From contig DHMX01000004.1 of NCBI GenBank assembly GCA_002406015.1, positions 50,754 to 114,753 on the forward strand: 64,000 bases of DNA, read 5' to 3'. Source of the stretch: Lachnospiraceae bacterium UBA4631 (GTDB lineage Bacteria > Bacillota > Clostridia > Lachnospirales > Lachnospiraceae). Each line of letters starts with the position of its first letter. Position 1 is the stretch's first letter. The notes beneath the pieces are model-generated. The model was not told where the DNA came from, did no database searches, and saw only the letters and a list, made by a program, of their open reading frames with translations. Both the position numbers and the translations under genes were made by a program. Of this stretch, positions 42,826-50,696 are shown piece after piece.

Positions 42826-45387
42826 CTACTCGTCTGTCTCATCCCATTTTCTTATTTCATTTCTGGCAATCAGCATGGAAATTCCGGTAATCAATGCCAC
42901 TAACACAATCGAGATTATAATTCCCTCCCATGGGAACTTATATGCCACCGAATAATCAACTTCACTTCCAAACTGTGTCAGTTCATATCCTGCCAATAAC
43001 CCCAGTACAATTCCGATACAACTGCCAAATATAGAGCCTAAGCCTCCTTCCAGACTTAACATCTTAATTATCTGCCGGTAACTCATACCGACTGCATGCA
43101 TCATCTGAATTTCCTTCTTACGCAGCGAAATATTGGAGCTTAATGTGTTAAAGATATTGCATGCTCCAATGGCAATAATAATTGCAGTTATCAAGCCCAG
43201 CAGCTCTACATAGCCCTTCAGCAACTCCTTCTCTTCATGTACACCACCATCCCAAAACCAATAGCCGCATTTCCGATATGTCTTATTAAATTCATTGATT
43301 TCATCCGACTTATAATTCTGGCTGCATTGAACCGAAATCCCTGAAAATCCGCCGGCAGGAGTTTCTTCATCAATTACCTTCTGCTGATAATAATCCTTTG
43401 AGAAATAGGCAGCCGCAACTCCGCCGCTTGGCGTATAATCCAGAACCGCAATAACCGGACAGGCAATTGTATGGTTTTGTATCCATAGGGTATCACCGAC
43501 AGTAAGATTTGTCTTTAAATCTTTACTCTCATGCCATTCCCCTCCTAATTGTGTCCATTTTATGGCATAGCGACATACAATTACTCCTCCGGACTGTAAT
43601 GCATCGTAATCTAAGGTTCCTTCCAGCAAAAGAGGTTCTAACTCCTGTAACTGTGCTTCCGTAATTCCAATTGCCATATATGCCTGATATTCAGAAGGAT
43701 CATCATCTCGATCTATCGGCATTCCGTTTCCGTCCTTTGCCCAGAAAATCTTCTCATAAGCAACCTTTATGGATTCTACACTGTCCAATTCATTCAAAGC
43801 CTGACACATCTCTTCTATATCCTTTTCGGTTTTCCCCGTAGAATTTAGAAATGTACAGGAGGCATCATAAATACTCGTTACAGGCACATCATTTCTAATA
43901 ATATCATTTGCAAGATGAATGAGTTGGACACCGATTACAATACCGGTAACACTAATTGCAATGCCAACCATTGTCGCGATAAATTTTCCGGGATTTCGCA
44001 TCATATTCTTATACGCATACTCTCCCTCTGTTCCCAACAGCTTTCTAAGAATGCCGGTTCTTCTTCTCTTTATCTTTTCCTTCTTAATACTATTCCGCCC
44101 ATTAATCGCACCTACCGGCTCCATATTGCTAATCTGTCTTGCCGGCTCTATTAATGAAAACAGCACCGCACATCCGATGAATACTATCGTAGCCGCTATC
44201 ATCCATGGCTGTACCCATACATGGAAGGTATCATAGACTCCCATGCTTTGCAGAATTTTACGAAATCCTGCCAACCGGCTTCCTACCTCAATCAAGAAAA
44301 CGGTTATTCCCATTCCCAATACGCTGGCAATTCCGGACATAGCAAAGCCCTCCAGCATCAAAATTCTTCGCAGTTTTCCCTGACTGATTCCCATACATCT
44401 CAAAATGCCGTAATCCCTTGCCCGTTCTGCCATACTCAATACAAAGCTGTTCCGAATAATAATTACGGAAATCCAGAAAATAATTGCAAATGCCAGCACA
44501 AAGAGAATATATTGCAACAAATTGTCTAAATCTGAACGTCCTCCGTTATAACCGCTCCGATACCGTGTCACCTCATAATTTTCGTCCAGCCAGATACCTT
44601 CATCCTTCACTAATTTGTCTATATAGTTTTTATGATGCTGAAACTTAACGCATACCTGTAAAGAGGTCGGATTCTGACTCATATCTATCAGACTTAAAAA
44701 GCTTACATCATACATGATACCGGTATAGGAGGTGGTAGCATCATCATCATAGATACCTGCAATCGTAAATTCGCTTGCCTGACTTTTGGTATCTAAATCG
44801 TCTAACGTAAGTTCAAAATCTTCATTTCCCTGCTTCCGTTCTTCCCTTCGACGGGTTTCTGTATATTCATATGCCGCATTTCTGTCACCAATACATGTAC
44901 CCTCATACCAGTATTCATATTGGTATAGTGTCACAGCATCGCCTACTTGCAAGCTCAGATAATCTGCCGTATTCTTTCCTACCATGAACTCCTGTGCCGT
45001 TTCAGGGGTTCTCCCTTCTATCGGTTCATACGGGAATATATTCTGCTCATAGGTGTTCAGATAAGTGATATACACATACTGTTCGGCACCACCATTTTCC
45101 ATGAACAACCCATCTTCCGTCTGTTGCAGCACCATTTCATCAATATAATCCAGCTTTCGCATACGCTGGTATTCTTCCGGATTAATTATGCCTTCTGCAT
45201 CATAATCTCCATACCACAGCCGGCTAAGTTTAAAATTCGCCTGATTCACAGATGTGTAAATCGTTCCGGTTCCAAAAAATAAAATTACCGCCAGCATAAT
45301 ACTTAATATTGTAAATATTGTCCGCTTTTTATATGCCAGCATATACTTCCAACATATATCATCAAACTGCCGAAATTTCAGCTTCAT
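42826..45387 (-). CDS. ABC transporter permease, FtsX/MacB type
   Basis: 853 residues. An N-terminal helix (about 20-42), a large extracellular domain (to about 285), three helices with the FtsX motif (RDYGILRCMGISQGKLRRIL, 335-360), a second extracellular region (480-720) and a final FtsX unit (KKEIQMMHAVGMSYRQIIKML). The double-FtsX layout matches Gram-positive exporters or sensors of peptides. It is 34 bp after its ATPase and forms a two-gene operon. Substrate unknown. Confidence 0.9.
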   Translation of the reverse strand: MKLKFRQFDDICWKYMLAYKKRTIFTILSIMLAVILFFGTGTIYTSVNQANFKLSRLWYGDYDAEGIINPEEYQRMRKLDYIDEMVLQQTEDGLFMENGGAEQYVYITYLNTYEQNIFPYEPIEGRTPETAQEFMVGKNTADYLSLQVGDAVTLYQYEYWYEGTCIGDRNAAYEYTETRRREERKQGNEDFELTLDDLDTKSQASEFTIAGIYDDDATTSYTGIMYDVSFLSLIDMSQNPTSLQVCVKFQHHKNYIDKLVKDEGIWLDENYEVTRYRSGYNGGRSDLDNLLQYILFVLAFAIIFWISVIIIRNSFVLSMAERARDYGILRCMGISQGKLRRILMLEGFAMSGIASVLGMGITVFLIEVGSRLAGFRKILQSMGVYDTFHVWVQPWMIAATIVFIGCAVLFSLIEPARQISNMEPVGAINGRNSIKKEKIKRRRTGILRKLLGTEGEYAYKNMMRNPGKFIATMVGIAISVTGIVIGVQLIHLANDIIRNDVPVTSIYDASCTFLNSTGKTEKDIEEMCQALNELDSVESIKVAYEKIFWAKDGNGMPIDRDDDPSEYQAYMAIGITEAQLQELEPLLLEGTLDYDALQSGGVIVCRYAIKWTQLGGEWHESKDLKTNLTVGDTLWIQNHTIACPVIAVLDYTPSGGVAAAYFSKDYYQQKVIDEETPAGGFSGISVQCSQNYKSDEINEFNKTYRKCGYWFWDGGVHEEKELLKGYVELLGLITAIIIAIGACNIFNTLSSNISLRKKEIQMMHAVGMSYRQIIKMLSLEGGLGSIFGSCIGIVLGLLAGYELTQFGSEVDYSVAYKFPWEGIIISIVLVALITGISMLIARNEIRKWDETDE

Positions 45388-45421
45388 ATATTTCCTCTCC
45401 CTATCATCTTCTGTCTTTTGG

Positions 45422-46114
45422 TTACTTCAAGGTACTTTCGTTTTTTTCGTCTGATAAGATTCTTCCGTCCTGTATGGATATGATTCGCTCACACATACGT
45501 GCAAGATTCATATCATGTGTAACCATTACCAAAGTCTGCTTATATTTCTTTACAGAGCGTATCAGAATCTCCATAATTTCCATTGCCTGTGTATGGTCCA
45601 GATTACCGGTTGGCTCGTCAGCAAGAATGATTCTCGGATGATTTGCCAATGCCCGTCCGATTGCAACCCGCTGCTGCTGTCCACCGGATAACTGATTCGG
45701 CAAATGGTCCTTCCATTTCGTCAGATTCAGCATTTCCAGCAATTCTGCAATATACTCTGCCTCCGGCTTCTTCTTATCCAGCAATATCGGACTGATAATA
45801 TTCTCCTCTGCTGTCAGAATCGGTATCAGATTATAGTTCTGGAATACAAAGCCTATCTTTCTTCTCCGAACCGAAGAACGCTCATCATCCTTCAGCGTAT
45901 AAATATCCTCTCCGTCTACCCATACTTCGCCGGAGGTCGGTGTTTCTACTCCACCAAGCATATGTAACAGTGTTGATTTTCCGGAGCCTGATGTTCCGGT
46001 AATGGCTACTATTTCCCGCTTATCAATCCGCAGGTCCATAGCATCCACCGCTAATACCTCTATATCGCCCTTTCCATATCGTTTTGTCAGATTTTTGGTT
46101 AATAAAATATCCAT
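45422..46114 (-). CDS. ABC transporter ATPase, LolD/MacB type
   Basis: 230 residues: Walker A TGTSGSGKSTL, Q-loop FQNYNLIP, signature LSGGQQQR, Walker B IILADEPTGNLD, H-loop VTHD. The LolD/MacB subclass pairs with FtsX-type permeases, as here. A promoter candidate lies upstream, directly after the htpG terminator. Confidence 0.93.
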   Translation of the reverse strand: MDILLTKNLTKRYGKGDIEVLAVDAMDLRIDKREIVAITGTSGSGKSTLLHMLGGVETPTSGEVWVDGEDIYTLKDDERSSVRRRKIGFVFQNYNLIPILTAEENIISPILLDKKKPEAEYIAELLEMLNLTKWKDHLPNQLSGGQQQRVAIGRALANHPRIILADEPTGNLDHTQAMEIMEILIRSVKKYKQTLVMVTHDMNLARMCERIISIQDGRILSDEKNESTLK

Positions 46115-46171
46115 CTGTATTCCTCCCTATTCTTCCTCCGGTTTTCATTCCTTTCTTACAACTAATATGGA

Positions 46172-46199
46172 AATGTACCTGCTATAAAAAGTGTGTCAA
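46172..46199 (-). promoter_or_regulatory. Promoter of the MacB-type ABC genes
   Basis: Perfect TTGACA (46194-46199), 16-base spacer, TACATT (46172-46177). The -35 begins within the U-tract of the htpG terminator. Confidence 0.55.
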
Positions 46200-46203
46200 A
46201 AAA

Positions 46204-46236
46204 AGACGCACAGACATAAACTATCCCTGTGCGTCT
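46204..46236 (-). terminator. htpG terminator
   Basis: Perfect 10-base stem AGACGCACAG/CTGTGCGTCT with a 13-base loop and a run of seven T on the minus strand, about 70 bp after the htpG stop. Confidence 0.85.
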
Positions 46237-46307
46237 ATTTTATCATATCCTATTTTATTTGAATATCACACTTATTAACAATCTTTTTCTGCATTCTTTA
46301 GCAATTA

Positions 46308-48320
46308 TTACTTTGCCAGAATCCCCAGAATCTCATTGCTTCTTGCAATAAATTTCGTCATTGCTTCCGGCTCCAACGGCTTATGTGCCAGCATTGCCAA
46401 ATCATAAAGCTGTTCACAAATCGTCTTGGTATTTTCGCCTTCTTCATGCTCTAATACATATTGTACCAGTGTATTGTTGGAATTTAAGACAAGTGTAATT
46501 CCGCTGGCACCGCCGAACATGGTCGGGTCAAAACCACCCATGTTATACATCCGCATCATATCCTGCATTCTCCGGCTATCCTCGGATTCTGTAATCATGG
46601 AAGATACGTTTGCATTCTTTAACTTCTGAACCTTTACTTCCAGCTTATCATTTCCTAATGCCTTCCGGAATATTTCAGTCAGCTTATCGGTATTTGCCTT
46701 TACGGTTTCTTCATCCTCTTCTGTATTCTCTACAAAATTATTTGATAATTCGGAATCAATCCGCAGGAAATGCACATTCTGGTTTTTCTGTTCCAGATGT
46801 GTAATAAACGGTGTATCAATATTGCTGGTTAAAAGAATGGCATCCATTCCCTCTTCCTTGAACATATTGATATACTGTGACTGCTCCTTTGCATCAGTTA
46901 CATAGAATACCTGATTCTCATGCTTTTCCTTTGCGGCTTCCAGATATTCCGGTAAGGTAACATATTTGCCGTCCAGATTCTTGAAAATGATGTAATCGGT
47001 CATTTTCTCATTGAACTTATCATCCCGCAGGCAGCCGTATTTAATAAATGGACTAATATCATCCCAATACTTCTCATAATTTTCTTTATCCGTCTTACAC
47101 ATACCGGATAACTTATCTGCTACCTTCTTGGTTATATAGTCTGATATTTTCTTAACAAATCCGTCATTCTGTAAGGCACTTCTGGATACGTTCAACGGCA
47201 AATCCGGGCAATCAATCACACCCTTTAACAGTAACAAGAACTCCGGAATTACTTCCTTGATGTTATCTGCTACGAATACCTGATTGTTATACAGCTTAAT
47301 CTTACCTTCTGCGTTCTCTACCTCCAGATTAATCTTCGGGAAGTATAAGATACCCTTCAGATTAAATGGATAATCCATATTCAGATGAATCCAGAATAAC
47401 GGTTCCCGATAATCCATAAATACCTTCCGATAAAATTCCTTATATTCCTCCTCGGTACAGTCATTTGGATGCTTTGCCCATAACGGTGTTGTATCATTGA
47501 TTGGCTGTGGCTTCTTTTTCTCAGACTCTTCTGTTGTCTCTTCTGTGCTTTCCTCCGAAGCTTCCTTTTCGTCGGTTTCTTCCTCGTCTACTTCAATGGT
47601 TTCACCATTTTCATCTACAACCTCTGCCGTCTCTCCGGTCTTTTCTTCCGGCTTTTCTTCCTTCTCATCAATAACCTCTGCCGGGGCATCTGCATTGGTA
47701 AAATAAATCTCAATCGGCATAAAGGAACAATATTTCTGCAATACTTCCTTTGCCCGGTATTCATTTGCAAACTCATAACTGTCTTCGTTCAGATACAGGG
47801 TAATGACAGTACCGCGTTCTGTCTTATCTCCCTTTGATATGGTATACTCTGTACCATTATCACATTCCCAGTATACCGGCTCTGCACCCTCCTTATATGA
47901 CAAGGTTTCAATGGTTACCTTATCCGCTACCATAAATGCAGAATAAAAGCCTAAACCGAAATGTCCGATAATCTGGTCATCATTTGCCTTATCCTTATAC
48001 TTCTCCAAGAAATCTGCTGCTCCGGAAAATGCAATCTGACAAATGTATTCATTTACCTCATCCTCGGTCATACCAAGACCGTTATCTATAAATTGTATGG
48101 TCTTATTCTCCGGGCTTACAATTACATCAATTCGATATTGATTTCCTTCCGGCTCTTCAAATTCTCCTACCATGGACAATTTCTTTAATTTTGTAATTGC
48201 ATCACACCCATTTGATACCAGTTCCCGGAAGAAAATATCATGATCTGAGTATAACCATTTCTTTATAATCGGAAAAATATTCTCACTATTAATCGTCAAA
48301 CTACCTTGCTTACCTGCCAT
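46308..48320 (-). CDS. htpG: Molecular chaperone HtpG (Hsp90)
   Basis: 670 residues. The N-terminal GHKL ATPase shows the four nucleotide motifs (FFRELVSNGCDAI, IDNGLGMT, GHFGLGFYS, ERGTVITLYL), followed by middle and dimerisation domains. Between the N and middle domains (211-272) is a highly acidic, Glu/Lys/Thr-rich linker of about 60 residues that most bacterial HtpG proteins lack, making it resemble the eukaryotic charged linker. Upstream are a near-ideal promoter and a CIRCE operator. It folds and remodels client proteins under stress. Confidence 0.96.
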   Translation of the reverse strand: MAGKQGSLTINSENIFPIIKKWLYSDHDIFFRELVSNGCDAITKLKKLSMVGEFEEPEGNQYRIDVIVSPENKTIQFIDNGLGMTEDEVNEYICQIAFSGAADFLEKYKDKANDDQIIGHFGLGFYSAFMVADKVTIETLSYKEGAEPVYWECDNGTEYTISKGDKTERGTVITLYLNEDSYEFANEYRAKEVLQKYCSFMPIEIYFTNADAPAEVIDEKEEKPEEKTGETAEVVDENGETIEVDEEETDEKEASEESTEETTEESEKKKPQPINDTTPLWAKHPNDCTEEEYKEFYRKVFMDYREPLFWIHLNMDYPFNLKGILYFPKINLEVENAEGKIKLYNNQVFVADNIKEVIPEFLLLLKGVIDCPDLPLNVSRSALQNDGFVKKISDYITKKVADKLSGMCKTDKENYEKYWDDISPFIKYGCLRDDKFNEKMTDYIIFKNLDGKYVTLPEYLEAAKEKHENQVFYVTDAKEQSQYINMFKEEGMDAILLTSNIDTPFITHLEQKNQNVHFLRIDSELSNNFVENTEEDEETVKANTDKLTEIFRKALGNDKLEVKVQKLKNANVSSMITESEDSRRMQDMMRMYNMGGFDPTMFGGASGITLVLNSNNTLVQYVLEHEEGENTKTICEQLYDLAMLAHKPLEPEAMTKFIARSNEILGILAK

Positions 48321-48408
48321 ATTGTTACATCTCCTTATTATTTATCGTTCTTTCCTATTAAGCATGTTCTGACACCTATTATTTAGTATCAAATTCACGA
48401 CACCTTTA

Positions 48409-48437
48409 ATAATAGTCTCCTGCTTTCGGATTGTCAA
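48409..48437 (-). promoter_or_regulatory. htpG promoter
   Basis: Perfect TTGACA (48432-48437), 17-base spacer, TATTAT (48409-48414). It lies about 90 bp before the htpG start. Confidence 0.75.
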
Positions 48438-48444
48438 TAGAAAA

Positions 48445-48471
48445 TTAGCACTCATTTATCATGAGTGCTAA
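48445..48471. promoter_or_regulatory. CIRCE element (HrcA operator)
   Basis: Exact consensus: TTAGCACTC (48445-48453), nine-base spacer, GAGTGCTAA (48463-48471). It lies 7 bp upstream of the htpG -35. HrcA is not encoded in the window. Confidence 0.93.
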
Positions 48472-48505
48472 TAATTTTATAAACTTTATAATTTGTTTAT
48501 GGTTT

Positions 48506-49915
48506 TTATTCTTCTGCTGTCTGGGTAGCGGCTGTCAGCTTCTGCATCCGAGCCTCCCATTGCTGTTCCTGCTCCTCCCGCTTCTGTCTGCGAGCCTCCT
48601 CCTTTTTCGTCCGTGCAGTTTCTTTCTCCTGCTTTCTCCGTTCTTCTACTACCTTAAAATCAGATACCTTCAGCCATTCCAGCATTTTCTGCCATTGATT
48701 ACTGTACTCATTGCTGATAATCAATTCAATATGCTTATCCTCCGTCAGCAATCTGGTAAACCGGAATGTCTTTTGCAAATATAACTCATCCTTATGTACA
48801 TTTAATTCGGAAAGCGGGATTTCCTGATTCTTTCTGAGCGGCTTCATTCTTACCAGATACGGTTCTCCATCCTTTAGAATTAGCCATGCCAATTCCCGCT
48901 TCTTAAGCTTTCGAATCGGTCGCATGGAAAATACCGGTACTGCCAATTCTACATTTGGATACTGCTTATGTCCCCTTCTTGGAAATTTGCGATGTACCAG
49001 CGGAGATAATTCATCCCTATGCCGGATTGCTTTCCATAACGGTTTCACGTAAATGTAATTATAATAGGTTGACAAGGTAGACAGCTTCCGGAATAACAGC
49101 ACACCGACTACCATTAGAACCAGACTGATGATGACGCTTAAAATCGGGCTGAACAACTGTAACAACAGCAAAATCATATGAAGAATTGCCTTTATGGTCT
49201 CAACCACCACATTCATTCCCTTAATCGGAATTACTGCTGCCAGAAGTTCTACCGCATCAATACAACCATAGATACAGACATATACAACTGCCGTAAATGC
49301 GGCTGACAAAATCGAAAGCACCAATGACACCGCATAGGTGCCTACCGATACATAATTTACATCGGTCTGTGCCGCAACCACCTGTGTAGTTGCCAAAGGC
49401 AGCAAGGACAATCCTACGGTTACAATCATTCCGCCCCATTGTTCAATATTATCAATGGTTGCCTTAGAGAACATTTTGGATGCCGATGTAGAATGAATGA
49501 CATACATGGTGATTGCAACCACTGTCAGTATAATTGCCGCTACCGGATTTGCAATCGGTAAATCTGAAATCGTCCGTACCAGCGGAATCTGATTCAAAAA
49601 CTCTCCTATCTGAACCAGCCATCCTGCCTCCGGAAAATATGCATTGGCATTCTCCACCATTCCCATTACGGATAACGCTGCCAGTGTAGCGGTTGGATTC
49701 ACCGATGCGGTTACGGTTGTTGAAAAAATGCCCGCATACATTTCAAGATTATCCCCTAAGGTTGTATTAACTGCAATCTCTGCATCCGAAGCCGAAAACA
49801 CAAGGCTGCTTCTGCATTGAAATACAGATACGGAAATCATTACAGTCATAATTGTTACAAATATGTATACCTGTTTTTTATTCCATCGAAATAGCTCTTT
49901 CCATGTTTCTGTCAT
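48506..49915 (-). CDS. Unrecognised multi-pass membrane protein, 469 residues
   Basis: I do not recognise the family. Residues 1-300 hold about seven hydrophobic segments (for example 15-35, 125-145, 160-180, 190-225, 245-285). Residues 300-420 form a soluble domain with basic loops (HRKFPRRGHKQYP, RPIRKLKKRELAW) and beta-like stretches. The tail (425-469) is a charged coiled coil rich in Glu, Lys, Arg and Gln. The N-terminus could be a signal anchor. A promoter (TTGCTT-N16-TATAAT) and a GAGGAT site lie upstream. Monocistronic by appearance. Confidence 0.8.
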   Translation of the reverse strand: MTETWKELFRWNKKQVYIFVTIMTVMISVSVFQCRSSLVFSASDAEIAVNTTLGDNLEMYAGIFSTTVTASVNPTATLAALSVMGMVENANAYFPEAGWLVQIGEFLNQIPLVRTISDLPIANPVAAIILTVVAITMYVIHSTSASKMFSKATIDNIEQWGGMIVTVGLSLLPLATTQVVAAQTDVNYVSVGTYAVSLVLSILSAAFTAVVYVCIYGCIDAVELLAAVIPIKGMNVVVETIKAILHMILLLLQLFSPILSVIISLVLMVVGVLLFRKLSTLSTYYNYIYVKPLWKAIRHRDELSPLVHRKFPRRGHKQYPNVELAVPVFSMRPIRKLKKRELAWLILKDGEPYLVRMKPLRKNQEIPLSELNVHKDELYLQKTFRFTRLLTEDKHIELIISNEYSNQWQKMLEWLKVSDFKVVEERRKQEKETARTKKEEARRQKREEQEQQWEARMQKLTAATQTAEE

Positions 49916-49972
49916 AATTCTATCCTCTCATATCCCCATTTTAGTCCTATTTTCCTATTATTTACAAAAATA

Positions 49973-50000
49973 ATTATACAAGATTATTTCACATAAGCAA
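49973..50000 (-). promoter_or_regulatory. Promoter of the 469-residue membrane protein gene
   Basis: TTGCTT (49995-50000), 16-base spacer, perfect TATAAT (49973-49978). Confidence 0.55.
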
Positions 50001-50024
50001 TAGTCTTTTCTATATTCAAACAAC

Positions 50025-50675
50025 TTATAACCTAAGCTTTCGCTCCTCATATTGCGAATAGAAATCAACCTCTTTCCGGTAAGGCATGATATAAAATAAC
50101 TGTAACAGCTTCAAGGCTTGCTGCTTTAGGGCTTCTCCTTGCAGTAAGCCTTGTTTTGCCTGCTGCTGATATTCCTTCAGCATAGTATGCCAGTCCAACA
50201 CAAAGGCTTCATATGTCCGAATATCCGGTATTCCGATCCATTGTTTAATTTTTACCTTTGTTTTTTGTTCCGCCTTACATTCGTGAACCTGTAAAAAATA
50301 CTGGTATGTTCCGTTTTCATATATGCGTCCCAGCGGAAACAAGCGGCAGATTCCCGGACGATACGCATGAATCCTGCATCTTCCGTTTTCATCCAGATAA
50401 AAGCATGCCTCTGACTGCTGCTGCATCTTCAGATTCGGCAGTACCAAACCATCTACTACATTTAATTCGATTGCCTGTGCCAGCAATTCTTCCATGCTCT
50501 GTCCTAACCCTGTTGTTAACTGATAAATATCCCATGGGTCTAACACAATGGAGGTTCCCATATTGTGACAGCAGGCGGAGCAGCCTAAGCAATCATGACA
50601 GCCTGCCTTTACCATATCATTGCTGCCATACCGTTTTCCGTCTGTGCGTTCTTCCATATTCCAATTACGTTCCAT
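50025..50675 (-). CDS. CxxCxxCC-type (YkgJ-like) cysteine cluster protein
   Basis: 216 residues with an N-terminal cluster of five Cys (26, 29, 32, 35, 36 in CHDCLGCSACC) and a second group (EACFYL, RCRIHAYRPGICRLFPLG). This is the YkgJ family, a predicted zinc or iron-sulfur binding protein of unknown role. It follows the TPR-nucleotidyltransferase gene by 21 bp and is probably co-transcribed with it. Confidence 0.87.
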   Translation of the reverse strand: MERNWNMEERTDGKRYGSNDMVKAGCHDCLGCSACCHNMGTSIVLDPWDIYQLTTGLGQSMEELLAQAIELNVVDGLVLPNLKMQQQSEACFYLDENGRCRIHAYRPGICRLFPLGRIYENGTYQYFLQVHECKAEQKTKVKIKQWIGIPDIRTYEAFVLDWHTMLKEYQQQAKQGLLQGEALKQQALKLLQLFYIMPYRKEVDFYSQYEERKLRL

Positions 50676-50696
50676 AATTCTTCTCTCTCTTTTTCC

